In this document: positions 42,240-49,867 of the stretch, one piece after another
Position numbering within the stretch: position 1 is the stretch's first letter
Layout: every line of letters begins with the position of its first letter
From: Streptomyces sp. V4I2
Lineage (GTDB): Bacteria; Actinomycetota; Actinomycetes; Streptomycetales; Streptomycetaceae
Direction: 5' to 3'
Assembly: GCF_030817655.1 (NCBI RefSeq)
Contig: NZ_JAUSZM010000003.1
Location: 9,424,001 to 9,488,000 of the forward strand
Length of the DNA stretch: 64,000 nucleotides
Notes under the pieces: model-generated
Told to the model about the DNA's origin: nothing
The model's database searches: none
Seen by the model: only the letters and a program-made list of their open reading frames with translations
Translations under genes and position numbers: made by a program

Positions 42240-42690
42240 CCGGAGCGGACGAGGGCGTCAGGATCCGGCGGCAGACTGTGCGGGACGCGGGCATCGGTTC
42301 GGCGCCGCCGAGCAGGCACCTGACGTAGGGGGCGGGGAATTCGCCGAGGAGGCGGCCTCCGTCCGGGACGGCCTCGCGCAGATCGAGGGGCGCGGCCTCG
42401 TCGACGACGTCCGCCGCCGTCTCGAACCGCGCCCACGCGGAGCCAGGCGCCCGCCTCCGGTCACGAAGTCGGTCATGCCCGTGACGTGGTGGAGGGGTCC
42501 GGCAGAGCCGTCTCCCCGGCCGGCGCACCGGGACCGGTGATCGGCGGCACCGGGGTGTCGACGGTCCGGGCCAGCCGGGCGCCCTCGGGGCCGTAGACGG
42601 CCCGCGGTTCGGGGAACAGCCGCAGCATCGCCAGGTACAGCACCGCGAGGGGACGGCGGTGGAGCGCGTGGTGGCGCGGGGGCGAGGACG
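42240..42690 (-). pseudogene. Decayed gene remnants upstream of the alpha-hydroxy acid oxidase
   Basis: On the minus strand two coding-like segments lie in different frames. One, including LAVLYLAMLRLFPEPRAVYG, ends at a stop near 42476 overlapping an ATG in ATGA style. The second begins MTDFVTGGG and then continues, in a shifted frame, as WARFETAADVVDEAAP and LREAVPDGGRLLGEFPAP. No intact gene spans the 670-base gap, so this looks like an operon pair broken by frameshifts. I do not recognise the parent family. Confidence 0.4.
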
Positions 42691-42836
42691 GCCGCTCGCT
42701 GTCGCCGGGGTGAGGGATGCGAACGGATGCCGTCCTCTTGGGGATCTGCCGACCGTAAGGCCGTGCGAAAGATCCGCACCAGAGGACGGTTCATCCATCC
42801 TTCGGGGCGTGACTGGACGATTCATCCGCCTTCCGG

Positions 42837-43388
42837 TCACTCACCGTCCGCCGCGGGCTCCTCCGGCTCGGCGTCCGGTCCCTGGGCCCGCACCCGCTGG
42901 ACGTGTTCGAGGGAGTCCCGCAGTTCGGCGAGCCAGTCGTCGGTGTGGCGCTGCACCAGGCGGACGCACCAGGCGAGGGCGTCGCTGCGGCTGCGGGCGA
43001 CACCGGCGGCCACCAGGGTGTCGAGGACCTGGCGCTCGGGCTGGCGCAGCCGGGTCATCACGGGCGCCGCCACATGGGTGAACAGGACCCGCTCCCCGCC
43101 GCACTCCACGCCCCAGGACACCTTCCGGCGGAACTTGTGCTGGGCCTCCTGTGCCACCTCCATGCGCGTCTCCCGGGTGCGCTCCCGGAACTCCTGGACC
43201 CGGCCCTGCACGGCCGCCTCCCGCTCGGCGGCCGAGACGTCCTCGGCGAGCCGGGGTTCGGGGATGCGGCCGATCACGGTGATCTCCTCGCGGTCGGCCG
43301 TCACCTCGACCAGCGCCTCGAAGAGGTCGTCCGGCACGCGGCCGGCGAACCAGCCGCGCAGCTTCTCCTGCTGCTCAGTCGTAATCAT
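42837..43388 (-). CDS. Conserved hypothetical protein, possible DNA-binding C-terminal part
   Basis: 183 residues, mostly helical and charged. RGWFAGRVPDDLFEALVEVTADREEITVIGRIPEP forms an N-terminal unit. VAAGVARSRSDALAWCVRLVQRHTDDWLAELRD near the C-terminus resembles a ribbon-helix-helix arrangement. I do not recognise the family. A GTAAT/ATTAC inverted repeat straddles its start codon, which would fit autoregulation. Confidence 0.75.
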   Translation of the reverse strand: MITTEQQEKLRGWFAGRVPDDLFEALVEVTADREEITVIGRIPEPRLAEDVSAAEREAAVQGRVQEFRERTRETRMEVAQEAQHKFRRKVSWGVECGGERVLFTHVAAPVMTRLRQPERQVLDTLVAAGVARSRSDALAWCVRLVQRHTDDWLAELRDSLEHVQRVRAQGPDAEPEEPAADGE

Positions 43389-43402
43389 GTAATCACCATT
43401 AC
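43381..43402. promoter_or_regulatory. GTAAT/ATTAC palindrome at the start of the 42837-43388 gene
   Basis: GTAAT at 43381-43385 and 43389-43393, and ATTAC at 43398-43402, with CACC between the inner pair. It overlaps the ATG (43386-43388), so a bound protein would cover the start. Candidate autoregulatory operator. Confidence 0.4.
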
Positions 43403-43721
43403 TCCCTTGCGCCTCCAGTGCAAGGGGCGGACCGGAAGTGCGCTCACGGCTGAAGCGGAATGTTTCAGGACTATTAAATGGCGGGGGGATCGGGCCATCC
43501 GGCCGGAAAGGGCGATCAAGAACCGCGCGATTCCCGGGTTGAAACGTTCGAATTCCGTTACTTCACGCCACTGATTCAATACACAAGGTTACTGAAACCC
43601 GTGGGGTCGATGTGAGTTCCGGTGCCGGACTCGGCAGACTCGCGCTCGCCGCACCGGCACCGACCGAGTCGGATCGCGGCGTACCGACATCTCGTCGAAC
43701 CGAAGCGGAAGGATGCACACA
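43403..43721. other. Intergenic region upstream of the protease inhibitor gene
   Basis: About 320 bases without a gene. A CCCTTGC/GCAAGGG hairpin lies near 43403-43425. GC is clearly lower around 43450-43600, consistent with promoter DNA for the strongly expressed inhibitor gene. GCGGAAGGA at 43705-43713 is its ribosome site. Confidence 0.45.
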
Positions 43722-44156
43722 ATGCGGAACACCGCGCGCTGGGCAGCGACCCTGGGCCTCACGGCCACCGCAGTCTGCGGACCCCTGACAGGCGCCGCCC
43801 TCGCCGAACACTCCACCACCCCGTCCGCGTTCTACGCCCCCTCGGCCCTGGTGCTCACCCTGGGCCACGGCGACACCGCCGCCACCGTCACCCCGGAACG
43901 TGCGGTCACCCTCACCTGTGCCCCGACCGCCTCCGGCACCCACCCGGCCGCCTCCGCCGCCTGCGCGGAACTGCGCGCCGCCGACGGGGACTTCGACGCC
44001 CTGACGGTCAGAGGCGACGTCCTGTGCACCAAGGAGTACGACCCGGTGGTCGTCACCGTCGACGGTGTCTGGCGCGGCCAGCGCGTCTCCTATGAGCGCA
44101 CCTTCGCCAACGAGTGCGTGAAGAGCTTCCACGGGAACAGCGTCTTCACGTTCTGA
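43722..44156 (+). CDS. ssi: Streptomyces subtilisin inhibitor family protein, trypsin-type P1 lysine
   Basis: 144 residues from ATG 43722 (GCGGAAGGA, 8-base spacing). Signal peptide about 1-28 (cleavage after AALA). The mature part shows every SSI landmark: YAPSALVLTLGHG, RAVTLTCAPTASGTHPAA, the reactive loop DVLCTKEYDP, and the C-terminal YERTFANECVKSF..VFTF. The P1 residue is Lys104 (TK/EY), so inhibition of trypsin-like proteases is expected rather than subtilisin alone. SSI proteins are abundant secreted dimers that restrain extracellular proteases. Confidence 0.97.
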   Translation: MRNTARWAATLGLTATAVCGPLTGAALAEHSTTPSAFYAPSALVLTLGHGDTAATVTPERAVTLTCAPTASGTHPAASAACAELRAADGDFDALTVRGDVLCTKEYDPVVVTVDGVWRGQRVSYERTFANECVKSFHGNSVFTF

Positions 44157-44291
44157 GGGACCGGGATCGCATGGTCCCCGTGAACGTCCCGGGGGGCCCG
44201 CAGTAGGGGAGTGCGTACCCCTGTGACGGGGACCTGTGATCCCGCACCGGGGGTCGGTGGGCGGAGTGGGGCCGCCCGCCGATTCCTCCGG

Positions 44292-44699
44292 TCATTCGTC
44301 TTCTTTCTCCACCGGCCCCTTCTTCACCGGCCCCTTCTCCACGGGAACGTCCGGAAGCGGAGGGAAGCGGTCCAACAGGCCGGATGCCCGCAGGAGTTGG
44401 TGGATGCGCGGCCGGTCGCTGACGAGGCGGAGCCGGCCGCCGCGCAGGCGGGCCCGGGTCTCGGCCCGGCACAGCACGCGCAGCCCGGAGCAGTCGAAGA
44501 AGTCGACGCGCCTCAGGTCCACCAGCACGTCCGGTTCGGGGCCCGCGGTCGCCGCGTCCAGGTGCTCCACCAGGAAGCCGGCCGACGCCAGGTCGATCTC
44601 GCCCGCGACCTCGACCACCGTGAAGCGTCCGCCCGCCCGGGTGCGGGCATGGGGGTTCGCCGCAGGTGCTTCGAAGGCGCGGTCGTCCGCGTCCGGCAT
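44292..44699 (-). CDS. STAS-domain anti-sigma factor antagonist
   Basis: 135 residues from ATG 44699 (GGAG upstream). RFTVVEVAGEIDLASAGFLVEHLDAA and VDLRRVDFFDCSGLRVLCRAE form a SpoIIAA-like STAS domain, with the serine of DCSG as the phosphorylation site. The C-terminal tail has repeats of the type VEKGPVKKGPVEKE. It should be phosphorylated by an RsbW-like kinase and reactivated by a SpoIIE phosphatase; candidates lie at 27506, 58575 and 61032. No partner kinase is adjacent. Confidence 0.92.
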   Translation of the reverse strand: MPDADDRAFEAPAANPHARTRAGGRFTVVEVAGEIDLASAGFLVEHLDAATAGPEPDVLVDLRRVDFFDCSGLRVLCRAETRARLRGGRLRLVSDRPRIHQLLRASGLLDRFPPLPDVPVEKGPVKKGPVEKEDE

Positions 44700-44840
44700 G
44701 TCCGCTCCACCTCGGCAGGGGCGCATTCGATCTCGGTAGCTACCCGGCCGCGGCGCGAACCATCCCCGCTACGGCGCCCGCACGAGCTGGTTCACTCAAC
44801 TGGATGAATTTCCGCCGGTTCGATTGACGATCGCCGCTTT

Positions 44841-45038
44841 CTAGCCGCGGTCGCGGTGGCTGGTGTCGCACCAGGGATACCGCCGACTGCGGCGGCAGGT
44901 GCACAGGGCCACACGGAAGCGGTCGGAGGCGACCGTGGTGCCGTCCTCCAGTTCCACTTCCACCGGGCCCTCCACCAGCAGGGGGCCGCGGCGCTGCACG
45001 GTGATCCGGCGGGGCTTGTCAGACGGGGAGTTCGGCAC
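44841..45038 (-). CDS. CDGSH iron-sulfur domain protein
   Basis: 65 residues. The cluster motif CTCRRSRRYPWCDTSH matches C-x-C-x2-S-x3-P-x-C-D-x2-H, which binds a [2Fe-2S] cluster with three cysteines and one histidine. Its start overlaps the methyltransferase end by 20 bases, so it is the last gene of a three-gene operon. Confidence 0.93.
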   Translation of the reverse strand: MPNSPSDKPRRITVQRRGPLLVEGPVEVELEDGTTVASDRFRVALCTCRRSRRYPWCDTSHRDRG

Positions 45039-45705
45039 GGACGACCACCAGCTCTTCCTTCTCCTCGGCGGGCGACAGCAGCCCCCGCTCCCGCAGCCAG
45101 CCCTCCCGCCCCCGCAGCACCGGACCGAAGTCGATCCGCTGTCGCCGGGTCACGGACGCCTTCAGCCCGGCCGAGCGCAGATGCTCCAGCGTGCGGCCGG
45201 GGTCGCTCAGCGCGGAGTGCACGATCAGCAGGACACCGCCGGGGCGCAACAGCGGCGGCGCCTCCCGGCAGATCCGGTCCAGCACGAACCGCCCGTCACG
45301 GCCCGCGTCCCAGGCCCGGGCGGGCCCGTGCGGCAGCCGCGCGCCCAGGGGTGCCGGCACGTACGGCGGGTTGGTCAGAACGAGATCGAACGACCGGTCC
45401 CGTACGGGACCGAAGAGGTTCCCGCGCAGGATGCGCACCGGCACTCCCGCCAGCCAGGCGTTCAGCCGTGCCGTGCACACCGCCCGCCAGGACACGTCCA
45501 CCGCGGTCACCCGGGTGCCGCGGCGCGCGGCTTTCAGCGCGAGCGCACCGGATCCGGTGCCGACGTCGAGCACGTCCGCGTCCGGTGGCAGCGGCTCTTC
45601 CGACAGGGCTTCGGCGAGCAGGGCGGTGTCCTCCTGAGGGGCGTAGACGCCCGGTAGGACCAGCGGCAGTACCAGTGGATTCACCTCGACCGGGTACCCC
45701 GGCAA
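45019..45705 (-). CDS. HemK2/MTQ2-like methyltransferase
   Basis: 228 residues at most. SAM-binding motif DVLDVGTGSGALAL and catalytic LTNPPYVP are those of class I N6/N5-type protein methyltransferases (HemK2/MTQ2), which methylate release-factor glutamine in other organisms. The start is uncertain: TTG 45705 follows directly on the upstream stop without a ribosome site, while GTG 45684 gives VNPLVLPLVLPGVYAPQ, which matches the family start. Second gene of an operon with a diiron oxidase and a CDGSH protein. Confidence 0.9.
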   Translation of the reverse strand: MPGYPVEVNPLVLPLVLPGVYAPQEDTALLAEALSEEPLPPDADVLDVGTGSGALALKAARRGTRVTAVDVSWRAVCTARLNAWLAGVPVRILRGNLFGPVRDRSFDLVLTNPPYVPAPLGARLPHGPARAWDAGRDGRFVLDRICREAPPLLRPGGVLLIVHSALSDPGRTLEHLRSAGLKASVTRRQRIDFGPVLRGREGWLRERGLLSPAEEKEELVVVRAELPV

Positions 45706-46719
45706 TCAGGAGCTATAGGGTATTTCGGAAGCGAGGGGTGTGCGCAGTGACGACCGTCCGGCCCGCCAGTCGGTGAGCAGACGGGCGGCCAGGCGGTCCT
45801 CGACGTGCCCGGTGGCGTCGATACCGAAGGCGACATCGGCCTCCAGTTGCGGCTCCTCGGCCAGCAGCCCGCCGATGACCTCATGGCGTACGACCTGTTC
45901 GTGCACCGCGTCGGCCTCGACGTGTTCGTCGTAGAAGAACTCGGCGGCCGGCCCGGCGCCGGTACGCCGCATCGCCTCGGCCAGCCGCCGGGAGCCAGGC
46001 GACGAGGTGATCTCGACCGCTGCGAAGTGGCCCACCAGCGCACCCCGGAGGGATCGGTGCAGGCCGAAGAGGGACATGAGGTTCACCGTGGCCAGCACCT
46101 GAGCGGACGCCGCGTCGAGGTAGCGGCCGTACGTCGTGTCGAGGCCGAGGTCCGTCATCAGGTCGGCGAACAGCCGCGCGTGCACGCGGTCGGGGCGGCC
46201 GCCGCCGTACTCGTCGAACTCCACCGCCGCCATCCCCGCCTTGGCCCGGCCCCACAGCCGCGGCAGCACCCAGGCGTGCGGATCGGCCTCCTTGAGGTGG
46301 TACAGCGAGCGCTGCGCCGCGTACTCGCGCACCTGCCACAGCTCGCCCTCCTTGTGCAGGTAGTGGGTGACGCCCGTTCCGTCGACCGGTTCGACCAGGA
46401 TCTCGGCCAGCGCGTCCGCCGCGCTCTCGTGCACGACGGTGTCCGCGCGCAGGGCGGACAGGAAGCGCTGCTCCAGCGCGGCGCGGGTGCGCAGCAGGTC
46501 CGGGTCCCACTCGCGGTCCGGGGCGACGCCCTCGAAACCGCGGTAGTGCAGTTCGTAGCAGAGATACAGGGCCAGCTGGAGGTCGTCGCCGTACACGGTC
46601 GCGCCCGCGACCTCCTCGGGGCGCGGCAGCGGCCCGGCACCCCGGAGGTACTGCGTCACGGCTGCCGAGACCGGCCCCCGGGCGGAGGGCAGGCGTGGTT
46701 CCTGACTCTCGTGTGGCAT
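45706..46719 (-). CDS. Iron-containing redox enzyme family protein (heme-oxygenase-like diiron oxidase)
   Basis: 337 residues from ATG 46719. All-helical, with candidate metal ligands in VEFDEYGGGRPDRVHARLF and FYDEHVEADAVHEQVV, the second being the H-x-E-x-D-x-x-H pattern seen in heme-oxygenase-like diiron oxidases and oxygenases. The reaction is unknown; family members perform oxidative C-C cleavage or desaturation. It is the first gene of an operon with a HemK2-like methyltransferase and a CDGSH protein, and divergent from the flavin reductase at 46794. Confidence 0.9.
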   Translation of the reverse strand: MPHESQEPRLPSARGPVSAAVTQYLRGAGPLPRPEEVAGATVYGDDLQLALYLCYELHYRGFEGVAPDREWDPDLLRTRAALEQRFLSALRADTVVHESAADALAEILVEPVDGTGVTHYLHKEGELWQVREYAAQRSLYHLKEADPHAWVLPRLWGRAKAGMAAVEFDEYGGGRPDRVHARLFADLMTDLGLDTTYGRYLDAASAQVLATVNLMSLFGLHRSLRGALVGHFAAVEITSSPGSRRLAEAMRRTGAGPAAEFFYDEHVEADAVHEQVVRHEVIGGLLAEEPQLEADVAFGIDATGHVEDRLAARLLTDWRAGRSSLRTPLASEIPYSS

Positions 46720-46793
46720 GCGCCCCGGGTACCCAGGCCGTGCGGCCTGCCACCCCTGACTGGAGTCGGCGCGCGGGGGTACTCCGAGCCGAC

Positions 46794-47414
46794 ATGAAGG
46801 CACTCGTGATCAACTGCACCCTCAAGAGGTCGCCGGACCCCTCCAACACCGAGGCACTGGCGGGCGTCGTCGCCGAACGGCTCGAGAAGGACGGTGTGGA
46901 GGTCGAGGTCCTGCGGGCCGTGGACCTGACCATCGAGCCCGGCGTGACCAGCGAGCCCGTACGCGAGGGCGACGCCTGGCCGGGTGTCCACGACAAACTG
47001 CTGGACGCCGAGATCCTCGTGATGGCCTCGCCGACCTGGCTCGGCCGCCCGTCCTCCGTCGCCTGGGGGCACCCCCTCTGGGGGAGGGTCCTGGAGCGGA
47101 TGGACGCGCTGATGTCCGAGACCGACGACGAGTGCAGGCCCGTCGCCTACAACCGGGTCGCGGGCGTGGTCGTCACCGGCAACGAGGACGGCGCCCACCA
47201 CGTCATCAGCGAGATCTCGGGCGCGCTCGCCGACCTCGGCTACACGATCCCCGGCCAGGCGTGGACCTACTGGCACCTCGGGCCCGGGCCCGACTACCTC
47301 GACGACGAGCAGGGCCGGGACTGGTCGCACCGGACGGGCCGGGCCATGGCGGCCAACCTGTACGGCGTGGCGAGCGCTCTGGCGGCACGCCCCGTGGGCG
47401 CGCCGCCGGGCTAG
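46794..47414 (+). CDS. NADPH-dependent FMN reductase-like flavodoxin-fold protein
   Basis: 206 residues. MKALVINCTLKRSPDPSNTEAL binds FMN phosphate, ILVMASPTWLGRPSS is the second flavin loop, and GVVVTGNEDGAHHVISEISGALADLGY is also conserved. In the middle, AWGHPLWGR replaces a much shorter junction before VLERMDALMSE and is encoded by a GC-rich palindromic insertion (47064-47088). The insertion keeps the frame, so the protein may still be active. Divergent from the diiron oxidase operon. Confidence 0.87.
   Translation: MKALVINCTLKRSPDPSNTEALAGVVAERLEKDGVEVEVLRAVDLTIEPGVTSEPVREGDAWPGVHDKLLDAEILVMASPTWLGRPSSVAWGHPLWGRVLERMDALMSETDDECRPVAYNRVAGVVVTGNEDGAHHVISEISGALADLGYTIPGQAWTYWHLGPGPDYLDDEQGRDWSHRTGRAMAANLYGVASALAARPVGAPPG
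47064..47088. repeat. GC-rich palindromic insertion in the FMN reductase gene
   Basis: TGGGGGCACCCCCTCTGGGGGAGGG-type element with a CCCCC/GGGGG hairpin (47072-47076 and 47080-47084), in frame within coding DNA. Related in style to the insertion in cvnC. Confidence 0.6.
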
Positions 47415-47624
47415 TCAGTCGCCCTCGGACTCCTCCTGCGCGCGGGTGTTCGGGGTGATGGCCTCCGAGGCCTCACCCCGGTGCCGGCGCTGCTCGGCGG
47501 AGTCCCGGGTACGCGTCTCGGCGTCCTCGACCTCGCGGAGGACCTCTTCGAGCGCGGTTTCGGGCCGCGCCTCGGTTCGGCCGCTGTTCCTGTCGTTCTT
47601 CTCGGGGTTCCTGGCGTCGGACAC
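47415..47624 (-). CDS. Small acidic hypothetical protein
   Basis: 69 residues from GTG 47624 with AAGGAG seven bases upstream. Highly charged, rich in Glu, Arg and Asn, with a helical centre ALEEVLREVEDAETRTRD. No domain recognised. Its stop directly abuts the convergent FMN reductase stop. Downstream of, and possibly co-transcribed with, the Ppx/GppA gene. Confidence 0.75.
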   Translation of the reverse strand: MSDARNPEKNDRNSGRTEARPETALEEVLREVEDAETRTRDSAEQRRHRGEASEAITPNTRAQEESEGD

Positions 47625-47662
47625 GGCGCTCTCCTTTCTCCGGTTCCCCCGGTTTCCTCGGT

Positions 47663-48670
47663 TCAGTTGCTCGCCGTCGCGAGGTGCAGCGGCACCGGAT
47701 CCGGCGGAGCCGCCTCCTCGTTGCGGCGGATGATCTCCGCCCACCAGGGCGCCCCGTCCTCGATGTGACGCAGCAGCACCCCTTCGCGGATCGCCCACGG
47801 GCACAGCGTGAGCGTCCTGATCCCGGTCAGCTTCATGGCCGTGTGCCCGACCACCGCGCCGGCCAGGCTCTGCACCGCGCGGGGCGCGGAGATGCCGGGG
47901 AGCGCGGCGCGTTGGGCGGCGGGCAGGACGGCCAGGCGGGCGACCGCCTCCCGCAGGTCCTCGCGGTGCAACAGCCGTTCCGTGAACGGGCCGTGCCGCC
48001 CGGGCGGGGCCCCGCACAGCCGGCCCAGCTGCTGGAAGGTGCGCGAGGTGGCCACCGCGGTGTGCGGTCCTTCCCAGCGGATCCGGGCCGCCACGTCCCG
48101 CAGTTGGTGGCGTACCTTGCGGCGCAGCGCCCGCACCAGCTCCGGCGGCGGCGGGTCCTGGCCCTCGAAGAACTCGTGGGTCAGCCGGCCCGCGCCGAGC
48201 GGCAGCGAGGCCACGAAGTCCGGTAACCGGCCGCGGCCGAAGGCCACTTCGAGCGAGCCGCCGCCGATGTCCAGCAGGGCCAGCGGCCCCGACCGCCAGC
48301 CCATCCAGCGCCGCGCCCCGAGGAACGTGAGCTCGGCCTCCACCTCGCCCGGCAGCGTGCACAGCCCGACTCCCGTCCGGGTCCGTACGGTACGCAGCAC
48401 TTCGTGGCGGTTCGGGGCGCTGCGCACCACCGCGGTCGCGAAGGCCAGAGGGCTCGCCGCACCCCAGCGGGCCGCGGTCCTGCTCGCCTCGGCGACCGCA
48501 TCGACGAGCCGTTCGACCGCCTCCTCCGGTACCGGGCCGCCGGGCTTCACGTGATCGGACAGCCTCAGGCGCCACTTGGCGGTGTGGACGGGCAGCGGCA
48601 CGCCGCCCTCCGCGTCCGCGACGACGAGTCTGACCGTGTTCGATCCCACGTCAACCACGCTGATTCGCAT
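47663..48670 (-). CDS. Ppx/GppA-family exopolyphosphatase or pppGpp phosphatase
   Basis: 335 residues. ISVVDVGSNTVRLVVADAEGG is the phosphate-1 loop, LALLDIGGGSLEVAFGRGRLPD the phosphate-2 region with the DIGGGS motif, and SLPLGAGRLTHEFF follows. Acts on polyphosphate or (p)ppGpp. Codon 149 (48224-48226) is TTA, so translation may be limited by bldA. No clear ribosome site precedes the ATG. Confidence 0.9.
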   Translation of the reverse strand: MRISVVDVGSNTVRLVVADAEGGVPLPVHTAKWRLRLSDHVKPGGPVPEEAVERLVDAVAEASRTAARWGAASPLAFATAVVRSAPNRHEVLRTVRTRTGVGLCTLPGEVEAELTFLGARRWMGWRSGPLALLDIGGGSLEVAFGRGRLPDFVASLPLGAGRLTHEFFEGQDPPPPELVRALRRKVRHQLRDVAARIRWEGPHTAVATSRTFQQLGRLCGAPPGRHGPFTERLLHREDLREAVARLAVLPAAQRAALPGISAPRAVQSLAGAVVGHTAMKLTGIRTLTLCPWAIREGVLLRHIEDGAPWWAEIIRRNEEAAPPDPVPLHLATASN

Positions 48671-48828
48671 GCACCGTGGGTACCCCGTTGCGGGATCGCC
48701 CAACGTCAGCCGTGCCCCCAGGGTCCCGACACCTCGACACCCCAGCCCTTCCCGGGCAGCGAGGAGGGGCCGCCGTCTCCCTGCGGACGGCGGCCCCTCG
48801 GCCTTACGGCGGCTCGGTTGGAGCCGGA

Positions 48829-49839
48829 TCACATATGGACGACCGGTGCGGCCTCCGGGTCCTGCTCCGGCACCCCGCGCCGGTAGAGCAGGAAGGCGAT
48901 CAGCGCGCCGGCGGCGAAGAAGCCGGCCGACCACCAGAAGGCGGTGGTATAGCTCTCCATCGTCGTCTGTGCCTGGACCAGCTTGTCGCTGGGGTCCTTG
49001 CCCGCCAGGTAGTCGGTCGCGGCGCTCGCGGCCAGCGTGTTCAGCAGGGCGGTACCGATCGAACCGCCCACCTGCTGCATGGCGTTGACGGTGGCCGAGG
49101 CGACACCCGCGTCCTCGGCGGCGACCCCGCCGGTGGCCAGTTGCATGGCCGGCGGCATGACCAGACCCAGACCGAAGCCGGTCACGATCAGCTGCGGCAG
49201 CACCGCGGTCGCGTAGTCGGAGCCGACGCCGATCCCGGTCAGCCAGGCCATGCCGACCGCGGCGACCACGAAGCCCAGCGGGATGACCGCCTTCGGCCCG
49301 ATCCGCGGGACCAGGACCGTGGTGCTGATCTGCGCCGCCACCATCAGCGCGGCGACCATCGGCAGGAAGGCGACGCCGGTCTTGGTCGGGCTGAAGCCCA
49401 GGACCAGCTGCAGGTAGTAGGTGAGGAAGAGGAACACACCGAACATGCCCGCGCCGGAGATCAGTACGGCCATGAAGGAGGCCGCGCGGTTGCGGTCCAG
49501 CAGGATGCGCAGCGGCAGCAGCGGCAGCAGCGGGTGCGCGGCGCGGGTCTGCCACCAGGCGAACGCGGTCAGCAGGACACCGCCGGCGATCAGGAAGCCC
49601 CAGGTCGCGGGGGAGTCCCAGTCGTGCGTCTCCGCGTTGGAGAAGCCGTAGACCAGGGAGAACAGACCGGCGGCGACCAGAACGGTGCCCGGCACGTCCA
49701 GCTTGGAGTTCGCGGCGTCGCGCTTGTTGGACAGGAGTATCCAGCCGTCGACGAAGGCGACGACGGCGATGAGGACGTTGACGTACAGCGCCAGTCGAAC
49801 GCGTCGGTGGAGGCTAGACCACTTTCTGCGAAACGGCAA
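48829..49839 (-). pseudogene. 5'-truncated MFS drug-efflux transporter (DHA2/EmrB-like)
   Basis: The frame encodes only the second half of a DHA2 transporter: from ALYVNVLIAVVAFVDG (helix 6-7 region) through KLDVPGTVLVAAGLFSLVYGFSN to the last helix and a short tail. Helices 1-5 are missing. The nominal start lies inside the terminator hairpin of the upstream NHLP operon, and the first 15 residues have no family character. The break is near 49800, where the peptide-export locus begins, so the 5' half was probably lost when that locus was inserted. Confidence 0.75.
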
Positions 49840-49847
49840 CGTTTCGC
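49828..49847 (-). terminator. Terminator after the NHLP transporter operon
   Basis: GCGAAACG (49828-49835) and CGTTTCGC (49840-49847) with a 4-base loop, 20 bases past the stop of the second ABC transporter gene. Confidence 0.65.
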
Positions 49848-49867
49848 TGGAGCGCCCGGGAGGCGTG

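Noticed and set aside
48829..49839. Complete MFS transporter starting at 49839
   Set aside because: Only the second half of the fold is present and the nominal start is inside the NHLP terminator, so it is listed as a truncated gene.
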